Below, piece after piece: positions 44,353-55,548 of a stretch of 64,000 bases of DNA; the stretch's first letter is position 1, and each line of letters begins with the position of its first letter. Position numbers and translations under genes: made by a program. The DNA lies in the NCBI GenBank assembly GCA_963971405.1, contig OZ020489.1, positions 4,836,001 through 4,900,000 of the forward strand. The letters are read 5' to 3'. The notes beneath the pieces were generated by a model. That model was given only the letters and a program-made list of their open reading frames with translations. It was not told the origin of the DNA and did not search any database. Source of the DNA: Psococerastis gibbosa (lineage: Eukaryota > Arthropoda > Insecta > Psocodea > Psocidae).

Positions 44353-44600
44353 CAGTGGCGGACTGGACCGGCGGGCAGACGGGCATTTGCCAGGTGGGCC
44401 GGACCAAAAATAGTTGCTTGGGGCCAGACATCAAAGGAAAAAAAACTTAACATATTTCAAAATAAAATAAAATAAAATATGTGTTCATAACAAGCATTAC
44501 AACAGCATTTTGAATTTCAAATGTCCGCCTTTATGACCTGAGGAAGGAGCCGCGGTATCCAAAATTGCCAGGGCCGATTTCCAGTCCCAGTCCGCCACGG
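44353..44600. mobile_element. hAT-type MITE, CAGTGGCGGACTGG family
   Basis: CAGTGGCGGACTGG at the left and CCAGTCCGCCACGG-type sequence at the right (one insertion). The flanks CCCAACGG and CCCATCAT agree at 5 of 8. An AAAATAAAATAAAATA tract lies in the interior. Confidence 0.6.
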
Positions 44601-44713
44601 CCCATCATCCCGGATTCTACTGCTTCACCAACTATACATAAATAATTATGTAACGTCCAAACGTTGGCATATAGTTATACTAATACTTAGTTATAAATTT
44701 TTACAATAAATTA

Positions 44714-44777
44714 AATATATAAGGACTTTTTTTTTAAATAAGGACTTTTTATTGTTTCTATTACTAAGCCAACCTAA
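44714..44777 (-). repeat. SINE family A fragment
   Basis: Only the 3' end remains: AGGACTTTTTATTG and TACTAAGCCAACCT, preceded by a duplicated AAGGACTTTTTTT. The tRNA-derived part is absent, as in a 5'-truncated insertion. Confidence 0.65.
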
Positions 44778-44799
44778 ATTGACTTTTGGTTGAAGAGGC

Positions 44800-44905
44800 A
44801 ACCTTCTTCACCTCCTTCAGGACCATAGGGGGCAGGGAGGGGGATTTTTTTGACCCACAACTACCCCCCCCCCCTCCAATGGGCTGGATCTGTCCCTGTT
44901 TGGGA
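44800..44905. other. MITE-like G/C tracts
   Basis: A G-rich run, a poly-C run and GGGCTGGATCTGTCCCTG resemble one end of a hAT MITE (compare the right end at 50291). No left end was found. Confidence 0.3.
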
Positions 44906-44986
44906 TATTATATCCTAAATAGGGTGTCAAGTAAATTTTATCGTTGAGCATGAAGTAGGGTATCTGGCCTAAGCTGAGTGTGGTAC

Positions 44987-45125
44987 AATCCGTGGTGTAG
45001 TGGTTAACACGATGCCCCGGTAAGGCAGATCGTGGTTTCGAGTCCCACCGGAATGGGTTAATTATAAGAGTGGGCCGAAAGGCCCCAAATTCACACATAT
45101 GGAAAATAAAGACAATTTTCTTCCT
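44987..45125 (+). repeat. tRNA-derived SINE family D, copy 1
   Basis: The A-box TGGTGTAGTGGT (44993-45004) and a B-box GGTTTCGAGTCC (45034-45045) lie in a tRNA-Val-like layout. A tail of GAGTGGGCCGAAAGGCCCC (a hairpin) and AAAATAAAGACAATTTTCTT follows. The tRNA part alone could fold, but the conserved downstream sequence at 47455 shows it is a SINE. Confidence 0.72.
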
Positions 45126-45159
45126 TTCTTTCCTATTCAGGATATAGTATAGTTACTAG

Positions 45160-45474
45160 CAGAGGCGTAAAGTTTTAGGAGGATGGCGGGGGCAAAACTA
45201 AGAAGACCTTATGGCGTCAACAGGCAGGATGAGGAAAAATTGAAAATATAAGTGCAAAATAGTAGAGTTTTACGCATTTTAATAGTAGTAAAGTATAGCT
45301 GTAGATTTTAAAATGCTAACAAAGAAATGCTTAGATTCATATTGCTGCAAAGGGTCCGGGGATCTCCATGGACCACGTCTTGCAATGCTCGAGGCTGGGG
45401 GGGGGGGCAAATAGAGCTGTGGGTGGGGGGGGGGGGCAAGATGGACCGTTCCCCCGCCAATCTTTACGCCCCTG
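45160..45474. mobile_element. hAT-type MITE, CAGAGGCGTAAAG family
   Basis: CAGAGGCGTAAAG at the left and CTTTACGCCCCTG at the right. GTTACTAG precedes it, and CTTACTAG starts two bases after the right end, so the TSD is offset. The interior matches 51149 without the nested insert (GGCGGGGGCAAAACTAAG, GTTTTACGCATTTTAATAG). Confidence 0.78.
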
Positions 45475-45484
45475 GACTTACTAG

Positions 45485-46550
45485 AGTAAGAAACGTTGAT
45501 GAGGCAGCTTTCTTGCTGTTCTAATTTTTAAACTTAAGGTATAGAGATTTTCTAATTAAAATTAAATATTTTGTAAATCAAGCAGACCTGAGAATTTTTT
45601 ATTCAATAAATGAATTCCTTGTTTTATTTGGTCGCCGGACCGCAATGATATGAACAAAGTCCTATAAGACGAAAAATTCATATAAAATACAAGATTTCAC
45701 AGTGAATTTTGGATTTTTAAACCTGAATTATTATTGAAAAACGTGATGAAATCCGTGAATTAAACAGATTTTATAAAATAGTTGTAGGCTAAATCCAGCT
45801 GGAAAACAATCATGTTTTTATAGAAAGCTTGATTTTCAAATCTTTAAATCTTTTAACATTTAAATGTTCCAAAATTAATTTGATTATTGAAATTTTCTAT
45901 TTGGCCAAAGAACGCCAACGGCAGTATATACAGTATTTGAAGCACCTAGCAGTCAAGGGATGCAAGTGACATTATTTGGGGGGTTGGAATTAAATTAGGC
46001 TACTTAAGTGGCCATACTGTTACTCTAGCTGCTCTTTATCTTAAATACGCCAACAGGAACATAGGGATTTGTCATTTTGGCAATGTTATGCAATTAATGG
46101 AAATTGTGTACATGCTTATACATTTTCAATTGAGTTACAAACTTTAGCCTCAATTATTTCAAGTGTTTATTTTTGCCAATGGCACCCCTTGGGCACTGGG
46201 CGCATATATTGTGATGTCAAATCAAAAATCAAAACAGGATCCAAATTTTTCGCGTTTGTAGCATATAATTTGTTTATAAGAGTTCCCCAACAAAGGGAGA
46301 ACGTATAATGTAACGAAAACTTACATAAAAAATTCTCAATATTTTCTTATTTATCGGTCTACACAATTTGTGATTTTACCCTGATATATACGTAACAACC
46401 TATAATTGTTCTGGGTAGCCCACTGTTCAATTAGTAAATACTGTATATGACCCGCATACTTACAATAACGAAACTGTGGGATATAGAATGTAGAATTTAG
46501 AGTTTTATTTTGTAATTTATAATTTTTTATGATGGTTAATTGAATATATT
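45485..46550. other. No recognisable gene
   Basis: AT-rich; a 79-codon frame at 46069-46308 has no recognised motif. Confidence 0.45.
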
Positions 46551-46688
46551 TTTTCTTTCTTTCTTTCTTTCTTTCTTACTGTACCGCTATGTGCAATATT
46601 GCGTTTCTATGTTTCTATTAAAAGCATATAAAATGTTGGCATCAAGAGTGTTTGGGATGAAATGAAATGAAATGAAATGAATGAAATG
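46551..46688 (+). repeat. Microsatellites TTTC and AAATG
   Basis: (TTTC)n at 46551-46577 and (AAATG)n at 46657-46688. Confidence 0.8.
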
Positions 46689-46693
46689 GTCTG

Positions 46694-47110
46694 GCAACTG
46701 ATTGTATACTGTCCTTCAAACTACAATAGATAATCACAAAAGTTAAAGTTCATTGCTCATGGCCCCAAAGATGTCAACAAATGATCGCGAATCCCATTTT
46801 GTCATATGTTTGTATTGAAAGCATATGCAGGGCGGATGCACGGGTGTTGAGAATGGCGTAATGGTCGGTTAGGTAACTGATACTGTCCTTATATTAAACT
46901 CCAATCATTCGCTCAAGTTCAACGAAAATCACAAAAAATAATGCTCATTGCTCCTGGCCCCAAAAAAGTCAACAAATGATCGCGAATCACATTTTATCAT
47001 ATGTTTGTATTGAAAGCGTATATAAAGGGCGGATGCAGGGGTGTTGGGAATGGTATAAAGGTCGGTTAGGTAACTGATACTGTCCTTATATTAAACTTCA
47101 ATCAATATGC
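46694..47110 (+). repeat. Tandem repeat, 180-197 bp units
   Basis: Unit starts marked by AACTGAT..ACTGTCCTT fall at 46694, 46874 and 47071. Shared words are AACAAATGATCGCGAATC and TCATATGTTTGTATTGAAAG. Two full units and a partial one. Confidence 0.8.
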
Positions 47111-47454
47111 CCCCGGGGACGGGCCCTATGCGTATTTACCGACCCTCCCCTACAGCTATTTCTTATATCCTACACAAGTATTTCCCCTCCCCAATTCTTT
47201 TCTTTAGCTATTTCCCGGTCCGAATTGGAAATAGATTAGACGAAGAGTGTTCGATTATGTGAATCTGTTTTCATTTCAAAAAGGGCAAAGGTTTTTTTTG
47301 CAAGGGTTTGGAAGTGTTTTTTTTTGGAAGATAATCATTGCCTCATTGGAGGGAGGGTAGGTATTTTTTGAATATTTTTCCTTATATATGTGTAATCGTA
47401 TATATATGTTTCTACATAAAGGAGATATGGACAGGAAATGTCAGTCAATCTTAC

Positions 47455-47529
47455 AAATGGGTTAATTGTAAGAGTGGACCGAAAGGCCGAAAATTCGCCT
47501 GTATAAAGACAATTTTCTTTCTTGCTTTC
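47455..47529 (+). repeat. SINE family D, 3' part only
   Basis: AATGGGTTAATTGTAAGAGT, GGACCGAAAGGCC and ATAAAGACAATTTTCTTTC match the tail of 44987-45125. The tRNA head is absent. Confidence 0.65.
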
Positions 47530-47599
47530 GTAAATAGGATGTCATAAGCCTGGAAAAATGCTCCTTCTAACATTGATCTTCCACAGTCATTGAACTTGA

Positions 47600-48585
47600 T
47601 TTCTAAAAAAAAAAATTGGTTGTCTGTAAGTCGGTTGTAAAGTCGGTTTACGGACGATAGTTTTACGTGACAACGCCTAAATTAACTCAAACTTAATTAA
47701 CTTAAACAATGTATGGCTGGAAAGAGAAAGAAATGTGGAAAAGCTCTTAAGTACCATAGTTTGCATTTTTTAAATACTATAGATAATAACGCGGCCGAAA
47801 GAGGCCTATTTTTGTTGAAAATCGTGCGCACCCCCTGACGTTTCACACCCCCATAGCCAAACTCCTTGCTTGATCACCACAAATATAGCATGGCCTGAAA
47901 GAAGAAGAATAGACGAAGACTTGGGTATAATTTAAATTAAGATAGGCCTTCTTTCTACATCAGCCCAAAAAATTGCTTTAAATCCGCCCATGCGATTCAA
48001 ATGGTATTGCTGCAAATGCGTCATTTTGTGTTCCACTCGTGTTTAAGGGGTGAAGGGGTAATTTTGAAACTATGTATTTATACTCGTTTGAAACCTTAAT
48101 TTATACTGCTTCTAATGAGATATTAAAAAGTAATTTCGGTTGAAAATTGCAGTCTGTGGAATTTTTTTACTCCATCCATGTAAATTGGAAAGTACCCTTT
48201 GAACCTGATTTTCGCCGAAACAGTGATGGCTTACCAACTCACCTGAGCCTGAACGAAGTGACGGATAGTAAAACTGAAAATATGTCTGGAAAGTATAAGA
48301 AAGGTGGAAAAGAACTAAAGTAGTTTGAAGTTTGAAATTGATACATAAATTGACACCCCCAAAAACCCGGCTGAAAAAGGCCCATTTTCGATGAAAATCG
48401 GCAAAGTCGGGCGAAATTTGGGCGCACCACCTCACGTTTCCACCCCCGCAAAGTCGAACCCCTTGCCCTATCACAACAAATATAGCATGGCCTGAAAGAG
48501 GAAGAATAGACGAAGACATGGGTATAATTTAAATTGAGATAGACGTTCTACATCTGCCAAAAAAGATGCTTTAAACCAGCGTTAC
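47600..48585 (+). repeat. Tandem duplication of about 600 bp (diverged)
   Basis: About 47700-48000 and 48270-48585 share GTCTGG/GGCTGGAAAG.., CACAAATATAGCATGGCCTG and GGGTATAATTTAAATT, offset by about 595 bp. A repeat of the 29252 type (inverted) lies at 47610-47690. The overlapping frames at 48112-48519 are not conserved in the other copy. Confidence 0.55.
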
Positions 48586-48586
48586 T

Positions 48587-48651
48587 GACCCGCGTTAGGG
48601 ACCCGCGTCAGCGACCCGCGTCAGCGACCCGCGTCAGCGACCCGCGTTACA
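48587..48651 (+). repeat. 13-bp CpG-rich minisatellite
   Basis: Five units of GACCCGCGTCAGC; the first and last have TTAGG or TTACA in place of TCAGC. Confidence 0.9.
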
Positions 48652-50093
48652 CTTTTTCGTAGATGCACCTAGTATTCCAGCTGGCGCTCAACGATTTATT
48701 AGATGTTGTCACGTAAAAAAAAAAAAAAAAAAAAAAAACAAAGGAAACGAAACGCAATTCAGATCTGACTAAACCGTGTTATTTGGATAGTCCTGCGATC
48801 GAAAGTTTTTTTGACCGCCACCATGCATTTTGCATATAATATTTATGTCGGTTGATTTGTTAAATTTATTTGCATAATGTATTATTTGTCTGAATCAATT
48901 ACCGTAAATACTAGTTGAAAATATAAAAACCAAAATAAACAGAAAATATAAAAAAAACAGAATAGAATAGATTTCTGTCACTTTCTTTAAAACAGTGCCA
49001 CGAATGTCTTTACTAAGTTATACCACCACGTTGTTTACTCTGTTAAACATTTCCGATTTAGCACAATAACTCACCCCTTGGATAACAGTGATAACACTGT
49101 GAAGGCCCTTTATAATGCCCCGAGGAGGTTGCCTCTTCAACTTATGTCAATTTAGTGTTGACAATAATTGGCTCTGTTATTACATTTTCCAAGAAGGTGA
49201 AACGGTTTCCCTCCATTCTTACGCGAACGACCCAAATTGTACTTATTTATTAACCCTTGCTCGGCCCTTCTTGGAACTTAACTCGTGTAAGAAGAAACCC
49301 ATCACCAGACGCACAAACCTTCCAGAAAATACTTAATGTAACTAAACCTAAAAACGAAAAAACTAAAACTATTAATGTGTTATATTTTGATGACTGACAC
49401 AGCGGCTTCAAAAGTCCAGAAGCACCTGTTGAAAAATTTGTCACACAAAAAGCGTTGGTTTCTTCAGAAAATGTTATATTTGTCACCTGACGCGGCCCAT
49501 AAGAGAGGTACAGGTACATATAGAATTATTGTAATTGTAGTTGTTTTTGAAAACAGTACAGATACATACAGAATTATTGTAATTGCAGTTGTTTTTGAAA
49601 ACAGTCTTTGTGCTTCTTAAATGGGGCGTTCATTATTCGAGCAGGTGTTAGGCGAGTTGGTCCATTCCTAAGTTTTTGACGATGTATATTAAGGAGCAAT
49701 GCCCCCCATTTGGGCTATTGGGGCTTTGTCTTAATTCTTATAAAACCTTTGTATTAAGACTATTATTAATTTATTATAACGGTAGCGCCAAGGGCGGATT
49801 TTGCCTCCAATTTAGGGGTCAGCGGGCAGGTTCAATGGATTATAACATTAAAAACATTATTATTTGTAATTCCCACTGTAAACCCATTGTTATCTTGTGT
49901 AAGTTCATTTTATTTTATGGGGAGGGGGGTGCGGACCCTCTGACCCCCCCCCTTGGTTAAGAGAATATCGGATATACCCTCACTCACTAGTTGCTTTTTG
50001 TACATAAGTTATTATTACTGAGGTTCACAAAAAATACTAGGTCCAGACCCCACTGGATGGAGTGGACTCCTCCTCCCTTGGCTACACCGCTGC
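48652..50093. other. No gene; minor repeats
   Basis: It holds a poly-A run (48716-48738) and a two-copy 48-bp tandem repeat at 49510-49605 (GAATTATTGTAATTG, GTTGTTTTTGAAAACAG). G-rich sequence at 49916-49955 and TTGGCTACACCGCTG at 50078-50092 look like MITE remnants. Frames at 49115-49620 have no motifs. Confidence 0.4.
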
Positions 50094-50101
50094 CCGAAGA
50101 T

Positions 50102-50291
50102 CAGGGACGGTTTCAGAAAAAGTTTTCGGGGGGGGGGGGGCGGTGACCTGAAAAATATCGAGTTTCCCTTACTTGAGTAACAATTTCTCTTCATTTCCTT
50201 CAAAAGTCCATTCTATCTAATATAAAGCTATTTTTCTCGGGGGGGGGGGGGCGACCGCCCCCACCGCCCCCCCCCCAAGGATCCGTCCCTG
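50102..50291. mobile_element. hAT-type MITE, CAGGGACGG family
   Basis: CAGGGACGGTTTCAG at the left and AGGATCCGTCCCTG at the right share nine outer bases. The flanks CCGAAGAT and CCGAAGGT match at 7 of 8. Poly-G and poly-C tracts are present. Confidence 0.78.
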
Positions 50292-50299
50292 CCGAAGGT

Positions 50300-51140
50300 C
50301 CTAGAAATGCAATAGCAGGACAGAACAGTATTTCAAGCTTATTCTATCTCATCGAAATCGTAAATTGAGTTCTGTGTAGAAGAGATGCGACATTAACCTC
50401 CACCCACCAAAAATATATTTTTCCGTTGCTGTGGCCACTCAAGTCTCCAATGACCAGCTATTGAAAGAACGTAGCTGTAAGTGGATGGCTCCAGGATTAA
50501 AAAAAACATTTGCTGGCGCGCTCGAACGTCCCATCTCTCCTACATAGAATTCAAGAAATAGTAACGAGTAAAATGTTTGAGAATTGAGAGCCATCGATTT
50601 GCTTGGCGTAAAGGAACCCTTGAACCCCCCCCCCCCCCATTTTGACATCATCCCCTTTCAAACGTGTACGGTACTTTACCGGTCTCAGTAATTATTTCCT
50701 ATGTCGTCAATTCGATTTGAGTGCTTGTTATTCAACTTTTGCATCCCTACGGATATAGTAATGACAAGTCTTCAGTGCCGTACCTATTTTTTTTAATGGA
50801 AAACATCCTTAGGCGCAATTTCAACTTTTCTTCATGATTTTTAATATTTGTATATTATTATTATTATTATTATTTTGTTTTTTATATTATATTTTCTGTC
50901 CATTCATCCATGCTAAATGCCAACGACCCCCTGAATTATCTGACATTATATTAAGAGGACATGCTACGTAGAAAATGAGCATATCTAAATTTGTTGTTTT
51001 TATTGACTTCTTATTTTTTTATTTAATTAAAAAAGCAAGTCATCAAAGATTTGGCTCATGGAAGTTGTGGAAGACTACTTCATGCATCATATAATAGGAA
51101 ATATTAAATATTTGGAACCTTAGTTCTTTCATAAATACCA
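50300..51140. other. No recognisable gene
   Basis: Contains a poly-C tract near 50625 next to GAACCCTTGAACCCC and an ATT microsatellite (50856-50872). No gene seen. Confidence 0.45.
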
Positions 51141-51148
51141 GACAGGAC

Positions 51149-51750
51149 CAGAGGCGTAAAGTTGTAGAATGATGGCGGGGGCAAAACTAAGTAGACCTTA
51201 TGACGTCATCAGGCAGGATCATGGGCGCCGAGTCGTGAAAATTATTGGTATGGCCTAACATTGCCCGAGGAAATCTTTTTTTTTCGGGGGGAAGGAGTCA
51301 ATTTGCCCCCCCCCCCTCCCCCAATAAATATATGGCTTCACTCTGTAGCTATCGTTTCAATAAAAATAAGTAATAAATAAAAATATATTTTTGATCAAAA
51401 TACACTAAAATATGAGGAGGCTATTCCTAAAATTATTGGTATGGCTCAGCCATACCAATCTGAATATTGGTATGGCCCGGGCCATACCAAGCCTTACGGA
51501 ACCGGCGCTCATGGGCAGGATAAGGAAAAATTGAAAATATAAGAGCAAAATAGTGAGGTTTTACGCATTTTAATAGTTGTAAAGTATATAGCTGTAGATT
51601 ATACAAAGCTAAAAAAGGAATTCTTACATTTATATTGCCGCAAAGGGGACCATGAAGTATGAACCACGTCTTACATTTTTCGAGACGCCCCAAAAGGAGC
51701 TGGGGGGGGGGGGCAAGTTGGACCGTGCCCCCCCCCCCTTTATGCCCCTG
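51149..51750. mobile_element. hAT-type MITE, CAGAGGCGTAAAG family, with nested insert
   Basis: CAGAGGCGTAAAG at the left and TTTATGCCCCTG at the right. A perfect TSD GACAGGAC flanks it (51141-51148 and 51751-51758). It is a second copy of the element at 45160, lengthened by the insert at 51220-51513. Confidence 0.9.
51220..51513. mobile_element. Nested hAT-type MITE, CATGGGCGCCG family
   Basis: CATGGGCGCCGAG at the left and CCGGCGCTCATG at the right. The TSD GGCAGGAT is perfect (51212-51219 and 51514-51521). The copy at 45160 shows the uninterrupted target. The interior carries ATTGGTATGGC repeats in both orientations. Confidence 0.88.
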
Positions 51751-51759
51751 GACAGGACT

Positions 51760-52350
51760 AAAATTTCGCGTATTCTGGGATTTTTGGAAAAACTACAAAA
51801 CCGAAAAGTAAAAATACCCGAATATATGATGCCCGAAGTAGTCTTCTACAACTTAAATGAGCCAAAGTTTTAATAACCTGCTGAGTTAATGAAATAAAAA
51901 AATGAAAAGTAGAGCATTTTGGGGGGTGACAATTTTCTACGTAGCATATCCTCTTAATAATGTTTTCGTGTCGATTTTTGGCCATTGCGTGGCAAACTGA
52001 TCTTTTCCTTCTTCGAATGCCTCTTCTACCGAAGATTGGCGATCATCATGGTAATTGTAATCACGTATATACCGTACTTCGAACTCCCCAAAAGTAAGTC
52101 AAGTATATGTAAGTAATCATTGTACAATTTTCTTTCCTTTTCTCTTTCAATAACAAAGCCACCTGATTTTGACGATATTTTGACGATTTCACTTTATATG
52201 TATACTTTCTTCTCCATTACTTGATTGATGCACCAATTATGGCAGGCTTGTCACAGCTTGTACATTATTGCTCGTATAGCAGGTGTAGGTTGACATCAAA
52301 TGCTTAAGAACCGCTGCCCTATACGACTGCCCCATATCAGCAATACTTAT
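51760..52350. other. No gene; short dispersed repeat
   Basis: 52204-52298 carries words shared with 34215-34345 (GGCTTGTCACAGCTTG, GTGTAGGTTGACATC). Nothing else identified. Confidence 0.4.
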
Positions 52351-52357
52351 TTTTATT

Positions 52358-52818
52358 GCTTTCCAATTTATGATTAATGATGATTTATGAATTAAGAAAG
52401 CTTTGTGATGGTCGAAATTTTCGATTCCCAGATTTCAACGGAATTACACGTTTTGAGGTCCCAGGAAAACAAAAAAGTGGTTTTCACGAAATGTCTGTCT
52501 GTCTGTTTATCGATTTCCGGGCAAACTACTCGGTCGATTATGATGAAATTCGGTATGTAAGTTCACAAAAATCATACCTCACGACCGTTTTTTAATTTGG
52601 GCTAACTTAATTTGGGGGGGTTTTATTCTCAAAAAACTCCAAAAAAAACGTCTAAAAAAAATATTTCTCAAAAACGGCTCCAACGATTTCTCTTAAATTC
52701 GCATTTATTGTTGTCGTTATTAATGTTGAAAAAATTTACTGTGAAATTAATCATTTTCTCTATCTACTAATTTTGATTAATTGGAAAGCATGTTCGAGTA
52801 AACTCGGACCGGTTCTTC
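52358..52818 (+). repeat. CAGA-core repeat family, copy 4 (internally deleted)
   Basis: It starts GCTTTCCAATTTATGATTAA and ends CGGACCGGTTCTT. About 400 bp of the interior present in copy 5 is missing, joined at about 52730. The CTGT core is reduced to three units. Confidence 0.72.
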
Positions 52819-53232
52819 TATTATCGTTGGTTCTAAGCCTTCAGGATAGTGGTCAAAATTAGTATATGAGATTAGGATATAAAATTTAAATAGCATCACA
52901 GAGGACCTACAATGAAACGATACACTAGTATTACAATCCACCGTACCAAATATTTCGGTCGTCTCAAAGAGCTAGGTCAGCTGATTCTTAAAGAATTTCG
53001 GCCTGATTGAGTAGGTACCTACAGGCATTTGAGACATCCACGTAGAAATGGCACGACTCTATGAGTCTGCAGAGTTGCGGTGGCGTATCTTATCTCTTAT
53101 CTTCTCTACATAGATAGACGATGATACGCATAATTTGAAGATGACAGAAACAAAATAATTAGGCCAGATGAGAGTAATGAGTCTGGGCCCGCATTTTTGG
53201 GAGATTCATCTAGGTACCTATTGATACGGTGA

Positions 53233-54040
53233 CCAATGTCCGGAAAATTTCTTCACAACTTTTCATTTCATGACCCCCTGAGCCTAAAACTACCCTCCGT
53301 TCAAAATGTTATATATTTATATGTATGTATGTATATCGATTTTAGGAAACACTCTTTTGATTTTGATTAAACTTGGCACAAAAATTGATCATACAAATGT
53401 CTTGATTGACTTCGTTAACCAGTATGATACGCTATTTAGTTCCAAGATGGCGGACGATGAAAGCTTTATATAATTCATATCTCAGTTAATATTGGTTGCA
53501 GATGAATGAAATAAAATTTGACTCAAAGCCCGTATTATTTTCTACGATAATGGTATTCACCACTTTTTACCACAAAGCAACAATTTCAAGATGGCGTCCA
53601 GTCGAAGTGAAAATAATTTGATAAGTTAAAGTTATAAAAATACATTAACTGGAGCGGCGAGAGCCATAATATGCCTTACGAGGCACCCGTTAACCATAAG
53701 CCAACTATCAGAGATAAGTACCAACGCAAAAAATATCGAAGTCTTACACATTGCAGCATAGCAGAACGGATACCTGAACCCGGTCAAAAACACTGTACTT
53801 AGCTTGTGCAGGCTACACTAGCAGCCATATTGATAACGGTCTCCAGCCACCGGATGGTTAAAGTTCGTCATTGAGGTTTGAAATATGGAACACAAGCGTG
53901 TTTTGTGTATTGGTGTTGTGGAAAAGAATAAAGTATTTTATTATTTTTAATTACATACATAGCTTAAGGAACTAAAAGGAAAAGCGGAGTCTGCGCTTGG
54001 TGGAATCTCCCTACACCTGATCAGCCAGAGCCGAAAGGGA
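53233..54040 (+). repeat. Dispersed repeat, uninterrupted relative of 7650
   Basis: It matches 7650-8640 outside the foldback insertion, for example TTCATATCTCAGTTAATATT, GATGGCGTCCAGTCGAAGTG and GGAATCTCCCTACACC. At about 53942 it shows AGCTTAAGG where the other copy carries the 397-bp insert. Confidence 0.6.
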
Positions 54041-54045
54041 TTTTT

Positions 54046-54925
54046 GCTTTCCAATTTATACGTAGTATAAGGAAAGCTTTGTGATGGTCGAAATTTTCGA
54101 TTCCGAGATTTCAACGGATTTACACGTTTTGAGGTCCCAGGAACCCAAAAAAGTGGTTTTTACGAAATGTCTGTCTGTCGCTCTGTCTGTCGCTGTCTGT
54201 CGCTCTGTCTATCTGTGCGTCGATTTCCGGGCAAACTACTCGGTCGATTTTGATGAAATGGGGCATGTAGGTTCACAAAAATTATACCTCAAGACCATTT
54301 TTTTTAATTTTGGGCTAACTCTATTTGGGGGGGTTTTATTTTCAAAAAAACTCATAAAAAACGTCTAAAAAAATTATTTCTCGAAAACGGCTCCAACGAT
54401 TTCTTTTAAATTCACATATATAATATATTGTAGTCGATATTAATGTTGACAAAATGCGGGGGGTCGCTTGCCCCTTGATAGTTTGCTTCTGGGGGTAAAA
54501 AAATAAAAATAACTAAATTTTAATGAAAAATGACTAAAAAATAACTTTTCTTCGAAACCTTTCTATCGATGATTTCTACCTTCAGGCATGTTTTAGGTGT
54601 TAAATTGAGTAACGAAACTGGACAGGTTGCTTTCCCAAAAGAACTATTTGGTTTTGCACAAAAAATTATTATTTGAAAAAATGATAGAAAATTCGCGCTA
54701 AAATGCATTGCGCGCCCTGCCATTATTGCTGTGTGGTAATTTGTTGGTCTGACCTATCTAGAATTTACCTCACCTCCAGTGACGCCAGGTGGACAACCCC
54801 CCCCCCCCCCCCAGATGTCCGAAATTTAACAATAGGAAAATTATTTACCATGAAATTACTCATTTTCTCTATCTACTACTTGATAAATTGGAAAGCATGT
54901 TCGAGTAAACTCGGACCGGTTCTTT
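54046..54925 (+). repeat. CAGA-core repeat family, copy 5 (longest)
   Basis: It starts with a palindrome-like GCTTTCC..TTATAC..GTATAAGGAAAGC and ends ATTGGAAAGC followed by CGAGTAAACTCG (hairpin) and GACCGGTTCTT. The first 14 bases GCTTTCCAATTTAT recur inverted near the end at about 54885. The CTGTCTGT core lies at 54169-54212, and a poly-C tract at 54797-54813. Non-coding; the 95-codon frame is the microsatellite translated. Confidence 0.75.
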
Positions 54926-55425
54926 TATTTCTTTCGAGAATCTGTATTATTTGCGATCGGAAAAAAATACACATACTATAGTAATAGTAATTTATCTTAG
55001 TAGGCATATTATAAGGGAGTTCACAATGTTTGTGCTATCGAGTTATCCCTAGTTAAGTGTGTTATATACTTATAAGTAGGCTATATCAAGTTAACACTCG
55101 TGATGGAACCTGAAAAAGCCCCAATGGTAAAATGCATAGATAGAAATATTGTATATTGATTTAAAATAAAATTCGTAAAAGCCCAGTAAAAACCTGCTAT
55201 TTTACAGCTGTACTTTTAAAAAAATTTCCCGCCACAAGAATTGGATCCCCGCAACATCCGACATTCAATTGTTACCTCTACCTTCTTGGTTTTTTTTTTT
55301 TAATTTAAATTTATATAAGTTAGTCTAAGGATTTCTGAAACAAATCATGTACTCCTTTGATCAAGATTCTCTGACGAATTTGGTGCAGAAATAGGATGAG
55401 TCCAGGTTGGTCTTCTATGGCCCAG

Positions 55426-55548
55426 TGGTAGCTTTTTCGTACTTGTGCGAGTCTCCAAACACCATGCGATCGGAAACCTGTCATAACTCAACACAGGTAT
55501 TACCTATAGAGGCTGAAGGAGTTATTTGGATACTTTCTTTGCATATAT
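55426..55548 (+). repeat. SINE-like family B, copy 4
   Basis: TATGGCCCAGTGGTAGC (A-box), CGTACTTGTGCGAGTCTCC, CATGCGATCGGAAACCTGTC and GTTATTTGGATAC. Only about 120 bp long. Confidence 0.65.

Noticed and set aside
44987..45062. Functional tRNA gene (Val-like)
   Set aside because: A- and B-boxes are present, but the B-box has an extra T, and the conserved tail at 47455 shows it is part of a SINE.
48112..48519. 135-codon minus-strand frame
   Set aside because: It lies in a duplicated non-coding segment; the other copy at 47700-48000 does not keep the frame.
54046..54925. Helitron interpretation of the CAGA-core family
   Set aside because: There is a hairpin near one end, but no CTRR terminus, no 5' TC and no A-T insertion site shared between copies.
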